Source: a bacterium (GTDB taxonomy: Bacteria; Methylomirabilota; Methylomirabilia; Methylomirabilales; 2-02-FULL-66-22). Taken from it: DNA of 64,000 nt. The notes below the pieces were generated by a model. It searched no databases. It worked only from the letters and a program-made list of their open reading frames with translations, and was not told where the DNA came from. Position numbers and translations under genes: made by a program. This document shows positions 1 through 8,255 of this stretch, in pieces. The stretch covers positions 62,001 to 126,000 of the forward strand of contig JAKPQH010000137.1 of the NCBI GenBank assembly GCA_029580855.1, in the 5' to 3' direction. Position 1 is the stretch's first letter. Each line of letters begins with the position of its first letter.

Positions 1-439
1 GGAACATGCCGTGTTGCGTGGAATGATCGGCTACCCTCGCGGCGTCGGGGACGATTCCGGCTTGCACGATGGGTTGGAGTTCATCAGAGTAAACCGCCGC
101 GGCCAGGACGCCGCGCTGCTCGGTCAAATGATTGACGATCACCTCGAGCGTCAGGCTGTCTTCGGCCAGCACGGGTTCCTTGGCGACCTGGGCAAACTGT
201 TGGACGACGGTGCGGCTGGACTCGACCATTTGGCGCTCGAGAAGAACGCTTTGATCTCTCGCCACGACCCATCCGAGCACCCCCATGCCCGAGCCGATGA
301 CAAGCGTGAAAGCCAGCGCCAGCTTGTAGGCGATGGGTAACTTGCGCGGGAACCGGGACGGCCATCCGCGAGCCAGAAAGGCGCCAGCCTTGTGACGTAT
401 CGTGTCTGCCCCCGAGATGCGAGCCTCGACACCGCGCAT
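1..439 (-). CDS. Membrane sensor protein, N-terminal part (runs off the left edge)
   Basis: First 146 codons of a membrane-anchored signalling protein, probably a sensor kinase or related cyclase; the output domain lies outside the window, so its enzymatic class is unknown. The ATG at 439 is preceded by GGAGAAGG about nine bases upstream. Residues 1-36 are basic and cytoplasmic, residues about 37-60 form one strong transmembrane helix (core LALAFTLVIGSGMGVLG), and the rest is an extracytoplasmic stretch with a mixed helix-strand pattern (VVQQFAQVAKEPVLAED) typical of small sensory domains. It is divergent from the AAK26-BON gene at 725, with an inverted repeat between the two. That the frame is coding is judged from its regular hydrophobic pattern and good ribosome site. 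Confidence 0.7.
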   Translation of the reverse strand, partial: MRGVEARISGADTIRHKAGAFLARGWPSRFPRKLPIAYKLALAFTLVIGSGMGVLGWVVARDQSVLLERQMVESSRTVVQQFAQVAKEPVLAEDSLTLEVIVNHLTEQRGVLAAAVYSDELQPIVQAGIVPDAARVADHSTQHGMF

Positions 440-518
440 GACGCCGGCCCTTCTCCGTCGGCCTTTCTTCCGTTGGCGTGGCGATTTGCCGGGCGGACTG
501 CCAGGAGTCCGAATGCTA

Positions 519-579
519 CGACCCCGACCGCGGGAGTCAAGGGCAAAGTACGCGGCGACGTAGACCGCGGTCGGGGTCG
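519..579. repeat. 15-bp perfect inverted repeat between divergent genes
   Basis: cgaccccgaccgcgg (519-533) and its exact reverse complement (565-579) are separated by 31 bases. The pair lies in the gap between the divergent sensor gene and the AAK26-BON gene. With that long a spacer an operator or cruciform-type site fits better than a simple terminator; no T tract follows. Confidence 0.6.
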
Positions 580-648
580 GCGGAGCTGGTCGCCCGTTCG
601 TCGAGCTCGCCGCGGGCACCCGGCCGCGCCCGCCGCCTGCCTTGAGCG

Positions 649-677
649 TTGACGGCGTTGCGCGCGCGTGTTACGAA
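649..677 (+). promoter_or_regulatory. Putative sigma70 promoter for the AAK26-BON gene
   Basis: TTGACG (649-654), 17-base spacer, TACGAA (672-677). Transcription would start about 40 bases before the ribosome site of the gene at 725. Confidence 0.45.
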
Positions 678-724
678 ATAGGCGTGGGTGCGGAACGGGC
701 AGCAGACGAGCAAGGAGGCGGAGC

Positions 725-1549
725 ATGACCATCGTGGCGATTTCCCGGGAGATGGGGAGCGGGGGCTACGAGATCGGCGCCGCGGTGGCCAGGGCGCTGA
801 ACTTCGAGTACGTGAATCGCCAGATCCTCCTCGAGGCCGCGCACGCCCACGGCGTGCCGGAGGCGACGCTCTTGGATGTGGTGGAACGCCGCCCGTCCCT
901 CTGGGAGCGCTTCGATGCGGAGCGCCGACGCTATCTCACGTTCCTGGAGGCGGCCTACTACACCTTCGCCGAGCGGGGGAATCTGGTCACCGCCAGCCGC
1001 AGCGGCCCCTTCTTCGTCCGGGACGTGCGGCACGCCCTGAAGGTGCGGATCATGGCCCCCGTCGAGGTACGCGTACGCCGGGTCATGGCGCAGGAGTCGC
1101 TGGACCAAAAGGCCGCCGCGGCCAAGGTCCGGGCCTACGACCGGGAGATGTCCGGCCGTATCGATTACCTCTTCGGGGTCGATTGGACGTTGCCCGAGAA
1201 CTACGACTTCGTGCTCAATACCAGCGACGACTCGTGGGACTACTACACGGACCTTTTGGTGGCGGCGGCGCGCCACCCCCGATACCAACCCACGCCGGCG
1301 TCCCTCCAGAAGGTCCGCGACCTCCGCCTCGCGGCGCAGGTCCGCGCCGCCATCGCCACGGACCCGGGGACCCAGCGTCTGAATGTCGAGGTCACCGCCC
1401 AGGAGGGCCGCGTGGTGCTGACGGGCATCGTGTTCAGCCCGGCCGTGCTGGACACCGCAGCCGACGTGGCCAGGCGCGTCCCGGGAGTCGTCAGCGTCTC
1501 CTGCGAGACGGTGGAGATCCCGCGGGTCTACCCGGGCCCGATCATGTGA
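725..1549 (+). CDS. Cytidylate-kinase-like (AAK26) protein with C-terminal BON domain
   Basis: 274 residues. The N-terminal about 195 residues match the cytidylate-kinase-like family: the start MTIVAISREMGSGGYEIG carries the P-loop-like GSGG motif, followed by FEYVNRQILLEAA and the helical lid region with RVRRVMAQE and VLNTS. Residues about 205-270 look like a BON domain (VRAAIATD, NVEVTAQEGRVVLTG, RVPGVVSVSCETV), a fold that usually binds membranes or phospholipids. ATG 725 follows AAGGAGG by six bases. The family is known as kinase-like, but nucleoside phosphorylation has rarely been tested; the BON fusion suggests a surface-associated or regulatory role, which is inference. It appears monocistronic. 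Confidence 0.85.
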   Translation: MTIVAISREMGSGGYEIGAAVARALNFEYVNRQILLEAAHAHGVPEATLLDVVERRPSLWERFDAERRRYLTFLEAAYYTFAERGNLVTASRSGPFFVRDVRHALKVRIMAPVEVRVRRVMAQESLDQKAAAAKVRAYDREMSGRIDYLFGVDWTLPENYDFVLNTSDDSWDYYTDLLVAAARHPRYQPTPASLQKVRDLRLAAQVRAAIATDPGTQRLNVEVTAQEGRVVLTGIVFSPAVLDTAADVARRVPGVVSVSCETVEIPRVYPGPIM

Positions 1550-2063
1550 CCTGCCCCGGCACCGCTGCGCCGCGCGCGCCCGCGGGGTGTCGCGGGGCAG
1601 CTCGTCTGTTGGCCCGGCTCCGTTAGGGCACCACGCTCCTCCGGAAACCCGCGTGTACACCCAAGCCGACGATGCGAGGATTCCCTGGGAAGAGATGCGC
1701 GCCGCCGGACGACGGCGTTCGGCTTTTGCTCCCGCAGCCACTGAACTCGTCTCCGGCCCCTGGAGGTATCCAGTCTCCCGGCCCGAATTGACGAGAACGT
1801 TCACAGTGCTGCAACCCCGACGCCAGTCGCGCCGAAATACAACGTCCAGCTCAATCAACGGAGAGTCGAGACCGTGCGGGGTTTCCTCATGAAGCAGAGC
1901 GTGGAGCCACCGCGGATACACCCGGTCGGGCCGGGGCCGCTCCTCGACCCTGCCACCCCCAAAGCGAAGCAGCGCGGGGTGACGGCGAAACTCGTGCTCC
2001 CCGAATAGGCCCTGGCGTCCCGGTGCGCGCTCGGCGGCTCTGCGTGAAAGACTCGAACGGCGG
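1550..2063. other. Intergenic stretch with no convincing gene
   Basis: Several frames are open on both strands, but none has a ribosome site together with a protein-like pattern. It contains one copy (1875-1888) of a 14-base string, tgcggggtttcctc, repeated exactly at 2231-2244. Confidence 0.5.
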
Positions 2064-2231
2064 TCAGTGGCGCGTGTGCGCCTCGCGACCCGCGCGCATC
2101 GTGCGGGAAACCGGGGGCGTGGATTCGGCCTGTGTCTCACAGGCAAAGGCGTCGTGCAGGCTCATGATCAGGCACCCCAAGCCTATCCCGATGGTCAAGG
2201 TGGCTCCGCTCGCCACGAGAAAGAACGTCAT
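2064..2231 (-). CDS. Small membrane protein, 55 residues
   Basis: Starts MTFFLVASGATLTIGIG, giving one hydrophobic helix (residues about 2-25), and ends in a short Arg/His-rich polar tail. ATG 2231 follows GGAGGAAACCCCGC, a strong ribosome site at good distance. No family is recognised. Support is the ribosome site plus the helix; the polar tail shows little conservation-like pattern, so it may be a leader-type or species-specific product. Confidence 0.4.
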   Translation of the reverse strand: MTFFLVASGATLTIGIGLGCLIMSLHDAFACETQAESTPPVSRTMRAGREAHTRH

Positions 2232-2447
2232 GCGGGGTTTCCTCCGGTCCGATCGAGTGTGAACTTGACAGCCGGCATATTCCGGCGACCGTGGCGGACG
2301 ACAGCCAATTCCAACCCGTTTGCCGCAACGATGTGCGCCCTGGGCCTGGCAATGGGCCCGATCGCGACGCGGTATCCAAGGCGATCCTGCGCCCGATGTG
2401 TGCCCGGGGGACCCCCCACGCGTCCGCGGTCTGCCCCGGGAATCGCG

Positions 2448-2684
2448 TCAGTGGGACGTATCCCCCGAGTTGGGCTGCGGGACCACGATGAACCCCCGCT
2501 CCCGGAGGATCCGATCACGGTTCGACCGAGCGCGACGCTGGGGTCGGTCCCCACGACCGGTCCAGGGCTTCCCCTGCCGACGGTCGAGCAGGATCTCGAC
2601 GATGCCGTTCCGACTACAAGTGTCGACCAGAGTCTGAAAAAGTTCCGGCCGATCCCGCGAGACGATGATGAGTCCGTGCACCAT
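2448..2684 (-). CDS. Small basic protein with RRQG signature (paralogue of 3093-3509)
   Basis: 78 residues, starting MVHGLIIVSRDRPELF. The order is a beta strand (GLIIVSRD), a helix (PELFQTLVD), a second strand (VEILLDRRQG), an Arg-rich segment (RGDRPQRRARSNRDR) and a last strand (RGFIVVPQ). The gene upstream at 3093-3509 repeats this plan: LLIVARDQGELYRVL, EIIVLRDRRQG, RERRHGDRRR, QRFALVYP. Two neighbouring copies preserving strand-helix-strand-RDRRQG support a real family. Function is unknown; the receiver-like start and Arg-rich patch could suit nucleic-acid or nucleotide binding, but that is inference. The frame is open further upstream, so the start is uncertain; ATG 2684 is chosen for the match with the paralogue. 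Confidence 0.6.
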   Translation of the reverse strand: MVHGLIIVSRDRPELFQTLVDTCSRNGIVEILLDRRQGKPWTGRGDRPQRRARSNRDRILRERGFIVVPQPNSGDTSH

Positions 2685-3092
2685 GTCCGCATCCCCCACC
2701 CAGCGCCGCAGCTTCGCGCATACCGGCCAGCCCTCACCGGCGCCGCGGGTGCGCGGCGGAAAACGGCGGGTGACCGGCAAGACGCAGGCCCACAGCTTGG
2801 CGAACCGAGCCGCCATGTCAAGCCCAATTCGGCTCGAATCGAACATCGCGAACCGCCGAGACAATTCCCGGCCGAGGTTCCGACGGTTTTTGGGGGTCCA
2901 CAATGCGCACGACGCATCCTGCGGTGGGCGCTGCGAGCCATCGCGATGACGCTCGGTGCGGGAAGGGACAGGGGCGGGTCCGGGTGGACGCGATGGGGGG
3001 TGCCGTTTTGGCGCCCAGAACCGCACGAGCGCCGCCGAGACCCGTCGACGCTGGACGCGCGCTGCCGCGCGTCTGCAGGGGCCGTCCCGGGC
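2685..3092. other. Gap between the two RRQG paralogues
   Basis: The minus frame of the 2448-2684 gene stays open through much of this stretch, so an N-terminal extension cannot be excluded, but its amino-acid pattern there is low-complexity Arg/Pro-rich. I see no other gene. Confidence 0.4.
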
Positions 3093-3509
3093 CTACTCGC
3101 GAGGGTCGCCGTGCGGGGCCGACGGCGGCGGGTCGGTCGGGGTACCGCCGCGTCGGCCGCGACGATCACGGAGGATGCGGAGAACACTCGTGCGCCAGCG
3201 CGACGCGTTGCGGTACGACGCCGTCGCCGCGGCGTCCGGCGGGTAGACCAGCGCGAACCGCTGGGAACTGAGCTCGGGTGCCAGGGAGGGGGCGCGACGC
3301 CGGTCTCCGTGACGCCGCTCCCGCGCCACCGACTCGCTGGCCCGCCGCCGTTCCCCCTGCCGCCGATCGCGGAGGACGATGATCTCGTCCGTCTCGCGGT
3401 ACGCGCGCTGGAGGACCCGATATAACTCCCCTTGGTCCCGCGCCACGATCAGCAGGGGCCTCGCAGGTTGCAGCGGTGGGATCCGACTCCTCTTGGGCAG
3501 TATCACCAT
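3093..3509 (-). CDS. Small basic protein with RRQG signature (second paralogue)
   Basis: 138 residues from ATG 3509. Residues about 18-85 repeat the plan of the 2448-2684 protein: strand LLIVARD, helix GELYRVLQRAYRE, strand EIIVLRDRRQG, an Arg-rich run (ERRHGDRRR) and strand QRFALVYP. The C-terminal 50 residues are Arg/Pro-rich and unlike the paralogue. A good minus-strand promoter (3563-3591) would start transcription about 45 bases upstream of this start, which supports expression. Function unknown. The weak ribosome site leaves the start uncertain by a few codons. Confidence 0.6.
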   Translation of the reverse strand: MVILPKRSRIPPLQPARPLLIVARDQGELYRVLQRAYRETDEIIVLRDRRQGERRRASESVARERRHGDRRRAPSLAPELSSQRFALVYPPDAAATASYRNASRWRTSVLRILRDRRGRRGGTPTDPPPSAPHGDPRE

Positions 3510-3562
3510 CCGCGCGCTCGCCAGGCGGATCCGGAGGAGGTGCGATGCGGTGCGTGAAGAAT

Positions 3563-3591
3563 AAGGTATCGCGGGCAGCCTCCCATGTCAA
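3563..3591 (-). promoter_or_regulatory. Putative sigma70 promoter for the RRQG genes
   Basis: On the minus strand TTGACA (3591-3586), 17-base spacer, TACCTT (3568-3563). It is placed just upstream of the 3509 start. Confidence 0.55.
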
Positions 3592-4282
3592 CGGCGACGC
3601 GCATCCTGTCCGTCGGACCTCACGCAATAGCCCCTGTGGCCGCCCCGCAGTTGAGCCGCTCCCCGCGCCTTGCGCACTCCCCGGCGGTTTGATATATACG
3701 GACGCCGCAGCGTACGGTGCCCCTCAGCCAGCGGCAAGGCCTGCAGATCGCCCGCGCCCGCCTAAAACCGCGCAGGCCCTACACGGTGGACCGCGTAGCC
3801 AAAGCCGGACAAGGCTTCGACGGGCTCTCCGCGGGCGGTGCGGGTGGCGCCCATCGGTGATTTCTCTCCTGATGACATGGGCCGGGCAACCCACCGAGCC
3901 CAACGGTCGGCGGCGATCACGGAGGCGCACCCCGAAGGGCAAGTCGGGGCGATGGCGGTGGTCGTGGCGGCATCCCTGGCGGCGGAGCCAACGCACCCGT
4001 CTGGACGTGACTTTCTGGAAGGGGCGGAGGAAGATTTCCGCGGCCACAGCGGAAAGCCGCGATGTCATGCCGGGTGGACTCTCCCACGGAAAACCCGTGC
4101 GGGCGGCCGGCGCCCGATGGGGCTTGCGCCCCGTCCCGAAAGCCGAAGGGAACGGAGGTGCGCTTGGCGCTTCGAGATCTTCGCTTCGAGGTTCTAGAGA
4201 CGTCCCGGCGGTCGTGTGGCAGGGTAAGCGTGCGCGGTAACACGGGAGAAACGGCCGCGGATAACCGAGGGAGGATTCTCCG
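3592..4282. other. Intergenic stretch with no recognisable gene
   Basis: Open frames exist on both strands, as expected from the G+C content, but none combines a ribosome site with a protein-like pattern. Only the ribosome site just before 4283 is interpretable. Confidence 0.5.
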
Positions 4283-4606
4283 ATGCTGCAAGCCGGGTTG
4301 TTGGTTGCTGGTGCCGGCACGGTGCTCCTGGCGCTGTCCAGCGTCCGGGGCGTCGTGACCGGTTTCATCGGGACCACCGTCTGGCCACACCCCGGCTGGC
4401 GACTCGCGAATCTGGTGGGGTGGCTTCTCCTGATCGGGGGCTTTTTCCTGCAGTATCTGCACGCGCGCCGCACGTCCCGCTCCGCCGAGCCGTCGAGGAC
4501 TGTGAATGCTCTGATCGCCGTGTTGGAACACAAGGGGCTGATCACGCAGGCGGAGGTCACGGAAGAGATCCGCAACCACAGACAGCCCCGCGGCCAGGGG
4601 CGGTGA
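4283..4606 (+). CDS. Two-helix membrane protein with SHOCT-like tail
   Basis: 107 residues from ATG 4283, which follows GGGAGGA at good distance. Two hydrophobic helices: residues about 2-24 (LLVAGAGTVLLALSSVRGVV) and about 44-62 (LVGWLLLIGGFFLQYL). The C-terminal tail contains ALIAVLEHKGLITQAEVTEEI, which has the shape of the short C-terminal module seen in many bacterial membrane proteins (helix, KGLIT turn, helix). The role is unknown; an oligomerisation or assembly tail on a small inner-membrane protein is the usual reading. Confidence 0.7.
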   Translation: MLQAGLLVAGAGTVLLALSSVRGVVTGFIGTTVWPHPGWRLANLVGWLLLIGGFFLQYLHARRTSRSAEPSRTVNALIAVLEHKGLITQAEVTEEIRNHRQPRGQGR

Positions 4607-4904
4607 CGCGCATGCCGGTGGGTCGCCGCGCCTGGAATCGTCCGGACGGGCCATGAGTGTGGCGACCGGGCTCCCGGCGTTGGTTCCGCCCCGACGATGG
4701 CGCGGTTGCGGTCTTTGGGTGGTTCGACGCGGTGGGGACACAAGGGGATCGCCTTGCCGTCTTGACGTGCTATAGTGTCGAAACGAACACGACGGTGATC
4801 GACGTGCGGCGGGCTCGATACGGCCGCCGACGCTTCAGAGGCGGGCGGGACCCTGTCGGGCCGCGCCCTTCGGCGTGGCGAGGAACCGAGTGGAGGTGGC
4901 GGCG

Positions 4905-5396
4905 ATGACACGGCGACATTTTTTCGCCCGGATTGGCGGGCTCTCGGGCCTGGCTGCCGGGTCGCGGTGGGCGTTCAGCCCGACGGACGCACGCGCGGCC
5001 GGGGGGAGCTTCGAGATTACACGCCCGGAGGCCGAGTGGCGGGCGCTTCTCAGCCCTGAGCAATTCCATGTCCTCAGGCAGCACGGCACGGAACGGCCAT
5101 GGACAAGCCCGCTCAACAAAGAGTACAGACGGGGGACCTACGTGTGCGCCGGCTGCGAGCTGCCCCTGTTCTCGTCGGAGGCCAAGTTCGACAGCGGCAC
5201 CGGCTGGCCCAGCTTCTGGGCGCCGATCGAGGGGGCGATCGGCATCTCGGTGGACACGTCGTTTTTTATGAAGCGTACGGAGGTGCATTGCCGGCGATGC
5301 GGCGGGCACCTCGGCCACCTGTTCGACGACGGCCCCAAGCCCACGGGGCTCCGATACTGCATCAACGGGGTCAGCCTGAAGTTCCTCCCGGCTTGA
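4905..5396 (+). CDS. msrB: Peptide-methionine (R)-S-oxide reductase, Tat-exported
   Basis: 163 residues. Reduces the R form of methionine sulfoxide in proteins. All MsrB hallmarks are visible: structural zinc cysteines C81/C84 (CAGC) and C129/C132 (CRRC), [19 protein letters not shown], and the catalytic cysteine C152 in RYCIN. The N-terminus [18 protein letters not shown] is a twin-arginine signal, so the enzyme should act outside the cytoplasm. ATG 4905 follows GGAGGTGG; longer starts upstream would bury the Tat motif. msrA, with a Sec-type signal, follows 21 bases later, giving an exported repair pair for both sulfoxide stereoisomers. Confidence 0.95.
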   Translation: MTRRHFFARIGGLSGLAAGSRWAFSPTDARAAGGSFEITRPEAEWRALLSPEQFHVLRQHGTERPWTSPLNKEYRRGTYVCAGCELPLFSSEAKFDSGTGWPSFWAPIEGAIGISVDTSFFMKRTEVHCRRCGGHLGHLFDDGPKPTGLRYCINGVSLKFLPA

Positions 5397-5417
5397 CCCG
5401 ACGTGGAAAGGAAAGCT

Positions 5418-6041
5418 ATGCGGACGATGGTGATGCTGGGGGCGATTGTCGTCGCGGCAGCGCTCGCCGCCGGAACCGCGGATGCCGCGACACCAACGGG
5501 CGGGCGGGCCATCGCCACCTTCGCGGGAGGCTGCTTCTGGTGCATGGAGCCCCCGTATGATGTGCTGGATGGCGTGATCTCGACCACCGCCGGGTACACG
5601 GGAGGCCACAAGCCGAATCCGACTTATGAGGAGGTATCCAGCGGCACCACCGGCCATACTGAAGCCGTCCAGGTGGTGTACGATCCGAAACGGATCAGCT
5701 ATGAGCGGCTGCTGGAGGTGTTCTGGCGTAACATCGATCCCCTGGCTCCGAACGCCCAATTCTGCGATCACGGCACGCAGTACAGATCGGCCATCTTTTA
5801 CCACGACGCGGAGCAACGGAAGCTTGCCGAGGAGTCCAAGCGGGCGCTGGAGTCCTCCGGGCGGTTCAAATCGCCGATTGTCACCGAGATCGTCGCCGCG
5901 GGAACCTTCTACCCGGCCGAGGAGTATCATCAGGACTATTACAAGAAGAACCCCATCCGTTACAAGTTTTATCGGGCGGCCTGCGAGCGCGATCAGCGGC
6001 TGGGGGAACTATGGGGCGACCCCGCTGGACGGACCAAATAG
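5418..6041 (+). CDS. msrA: Peptide-methionine (S)-S-oxide reductase, exported
   Basis: 207 residues. Reduces the S form of methionine sulfoxide. Catalytic C39 lies in the family motif GGCFWCMEPPYD; other conserved blocks are GYTGGHKPNPTYEEV, GHTEAVQV, the NPTxxNxQFCDxGTQYR-like PLAPNAQFCDHGTQYRSA, and FYPAEEYHQDYY. Residues 1-24 are a signal peptide (hydrophobic core VMLGAIVVAAALAAG, cleavage after ADA). ATG 5418 follows AAAGGAAA; an in-frame GTG at 5403 is less likely because it lengthens the charged leader. Cotranscribed with msrB. Confidence 0.95.
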   Translation: MRTMVMLGAIVVAAALAAGTADAATPTGGRAIATFAGGCFWCMEPPYDVLDGVISTTAGYTGGHKPNPTYEEVSSGTTGHTEAVQVVYDPKRISYERLLEVFWRNIDPLAPNAQFCDHGTQYRSAIFYHDAEQRKLAEESKRALESSGRFKSPIVTEIVAAGTFYPAEEYHQDYYKKNPIRYKFYRAACERDQRLGELWGDPAGRTK

Positions 6042-6310
6042 CAGGACGAGCCTTCGACCGGCTCCGATTCCCCGGATGGGCGCAGACGCGCGTGGACGGG
6101 CGCACGAGTTTCCTCCTTGGCGCTGCCCGTCTTCATGGTCCTCAGTCTCGTCCGCACGTCCGCAGTGTTGCCCACCTTGTGCGCGGGGATAAGAGGTGGC
6201 GGGATATGGACGCTGACGCGGCGCCAGACGCGGATCGGCGTCGACCGCACCGGCGCCCGGTACCCCGATTGAATGACAACGGCGGCTTCGACGGCCGCCA
6301 ATGCCGGCGG

Positions 6311-6610
6311 TCAGGGACGTTGCCAGAGTCGGGGGGTCCACGTGGCCAGGCGCAGATGCTCGAGGAGCATGCCGTACGCGATCAGCGTCAACGCTTCACC
6401 CTGTTTGGCTTCGGGTAGCGCCGCGACGTGTTCGAGCAACCCATCGAAGGCGTCGTTGGCGGCAGCGGTCAGCCGCGCCTCGGGGTGCTGGCCTTCCGTG
6501 CCGGGCGTCAACTCCGTGGCCTGCTTTCTGGCCTGCCGAAGCAGGCCGATTCCGAAGTACTGCTGCGCCTGCGCAAAGTCCCGGTCCGTCTCATCCCATG
6601 GCTCGTCCAT
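6311..6610 (-). CDS. Conserved-looking hypothetical protein, 99 residues
   Basis: Starts MDEPWDETDRDFAQAQQYFG with AGGAAGGGG upstream of ATG 6610. It is almost entirely helical: FGIGLLRQARKQATEL, NDAFDGLLEHVAALP, GEALTLIAYGMLLEHLRLA. No membrane helix or catalytic motif is seen and I recognise no family. It lies between the plus-strand msrA and the minus-strand peptide operon. Coding is supported by the amphipathic helical pattern and the ribosome site. Confidence 0.6.
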   Translation of the reverse strand: MDEPWDETDRDFAQAQQYFGIGLLRQARKQATELTPGTEGQHPEARLTAAANDAFDGLLEHVAALPEAKQGEALTLIAYGMLLEHLRLATWTPRLWQRP

Positions 6611-6995
6611 TGCCGCCCCTTCCTCTTGCCCGGATGCTGACGTGATGCAAGAGAGACGTGGTGTCCGCGTATTCTCCGCGGCAAAGGGGCCCGTGTCAAT
6701 GCATCGGCAGTCGTTATGCCATCGGGTCGATGCGATCTTTTTTGGCCCGTCGCTTCGCTTTCGATCTGCTGCGTGCGGATTGTCCAGCCGGGCCAGAGCG
6801 GACCGCCGGGTGCCGTCCAGGCAGGCGCAGCCACCCGGCTGACCGTCAGGCTGCCCACCCGATCGGTCTGTTCGAGTTCCCGGATCTGCGCTCGGTGCCA
6901 CGCCAGACGCATGTGCGCCGAGTTACTTCGGGGGATCTGGAGCTTTGCGTGCGGTAGATACGTCATCCCCCTTGAGTCCGTACGGACTACGGACA
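6611..6995. other. Gene-poor stretch next to a dispersed repeat
   Basis: A minus-strand frame is open across it but has no recognisable family or good start. It adjoins repeat copy A (6996-7093), so it may hold decayed mobile DNA. Confidence 0.4.
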
Positions 6996-7093
6996 CGGCC
7001 CTTCAATCGCAATTCGTCGGGCGGCATTCACGCGAGTCCTTGTGTGCGCTCCATCACCGTCCTCCGGCAAGTTGTTTCCGCACCTACGTCCCC
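6996..7093. repeat. Dispersed repeat, copy A
   Basis: About 98 bases beginning cggcccttcaatcgc and ending gcacctacgtcccc. It matches 13540-13635 along its whole length with scattered substitutions and small indels (shared blocks include ttcgtcgggcggca, cgtcctcc and gcaagttg). The other copy sits directly after a decayed transposase, which points to a terminal part or non-autonomous relic of a mobile element. Confidence 0.75.
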
Positions 7094-7202
7094 TTTTATT
7101 CGCGCGCCCCGGTCCTTCTCCAGCTCTGTGGGGCCACCGCTCACCGTCGAGCGCGCCCTTTCCCGCACCCCGGGGTGGATACCCGACACTGGACGCGGCG
7201 GT

Positions 7203-8231
7203 CTATCCGATAGCGGCACGCAGCACCCTGAGCGTATTCTCGCCCAGGATCTTGCGGATGTCGCCCTCGCTGTAACCCCTCTGGATCAGGCCATCCACGA
7301 TCTGCGGGGTCTCGGCCGCGTCCTTCAGCAGCGTGCCGCCCCCGTCGAAATCGGAGCCGAGGCCGACCGTGTCGATCCCCGCCACCTTGACCACGTGGTC
7401 AATGTGATCGAGCAGCCGTGAAACAGTCGGCGCTTTTTCGTCCACGAACATGGGGACGTAGCTTATCCCGATGACCCCACCGTTCTTTGCCAGCGCCCGC
7501 AGCTGGTCGTCCGCCAGATTCCGAAAGTGGGGACAGAGCGCCTTCGCGTTTCCGTGCGAGAAGATCACCGGCTTTCGCGTCACGGCCAGGGCGTCGAAGA
7601 AACCGGCGGGGCTGATGTGGGCCAAGTCCACCAGCATGCCCAACCGGTTCATCTCGAGTACGAGTTCGCGCCCGAACCGGGTGAGGCCCACGCCGTCCCG
7701 GGGCTCAAGGCAGCCGTCGGCAGCGCAACTCGACACGTTGTGGGTGAAGCCGATGGAGCGCACGCCCAATTCGTAGAGCGCACGCAGCACGTGCACGCTC
7801 CGTTCGGTGCAGTCGGCGTGCTCGATGGCGAGGAGAAGTGCTATCTTGCCTGCGGCCTTAGCGTCCAGGATGTCTTGGGCGCGACGCACGATCAGGGCCT
7901 GAGCTCGGCTCTCCTCCAAATCGTTCAGCAGGTAGCCGAGACCATCCAGTGCGTAGCCAAGGTGGTTCTTCAAGGACAACGTGACGTCAACGGCGAAAAA
8001 TCCAGCGTCGATGCCTGCGGTACGCATCTTGGGAAAGTTAATCTGAATAAGGTCTGCGCCCGGTCGCGGGGCCTCCGGGCCGCGTAGGAAAGCGATCATG
8101 CCGTCGGCCCGGGCTTCGGCGCCTTCCCCTTCCCGCTCCAGGCTGTAGTTACCGCGGCGGATGTGGGCCACGATGGTGTCGTTGTGGCAGTCGATGTAGA
8201 GCGCTTGACGACAGAGCTCCAGGGCGTCCAT
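7203..8231 (-). CDS. Membrane dipeptidase (peptidase family M19)
   Basis: 342 residues; zinc-dependent hydrolysis of dipeptides, with some family members acting on D-amino-acid-containing or beta-lactam substrates. Family landmarks are present in order: DCHNDT near the N-terminus (metal ligands), IEHAD, GFTHN, DLAHISPAG, FSHGNAKAL and GLGSDFDGG. No signal peptide is visible, so it should be cytoplasmic. ATG 8231 follows AAAGGAGGAGC. It is the last gene of the minus-strand peptide importer operon (binding protein 11846, permeases 10134 and 9167), 24 bases after the second permease, so it probably cleaves imported dipeptides. Confidence 0.92.
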   Translation of the reverse strand: MDALELCRQALYIDCHNDTIVAHIRRGNYSLEREGEGAEARADGMIAFLRGPEAPRPGADLIQINFPKMRTAGIDAGFFAVDVTLSLKNHLGYALDGLGYLLNDLEESRAQALIVRRAQDILDAKAAGKIALLLAIEHADCTERSVHVLRALYELGVRSIGFTHNVSSCAADGCLEPRDGVGLTRFGRELVLEMNRLGMLVDLAHISPAGFFDALAVTRKPVIFSHGNAKALCPHFRNLADDQLRALAKNGGVIGISYVPMFVDEKAPTVSRLLDHIDHVVKVAGIDTVGLGSDFDGGGTLLKDAAETPQIVDGLIQRGYSEGDIRKILGENTLRVLRAAIG

Positions 8232-8255
8232 GCTCCTCCTTTCGAGGGCGAAACG

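Noticed and set aside
671-2146. Long minus-strand frame opposite the AAK26-BON gene
   Set aside because: No ribosome site and no family pattern; the plus strand has the clear domains.
2067-3425. Long plus-strand frame over the RRQG genes
   Set aside because: Arg/Pro-rich low-complexity translation, whereas the minus strand has two matching paralogues.
4762-4776. TTGACG and TATAGT close together before msrB
   Set aside because: The two hexamers are only three bases apart, far from the 16-18 needed, and neither has a partner at the right distance.
6508-6996. Minus-strand frame reading into the 6311-6610 gene region
   Set aside because: It overlaps that gene in another frame, and its unique part matches no family I recognise.
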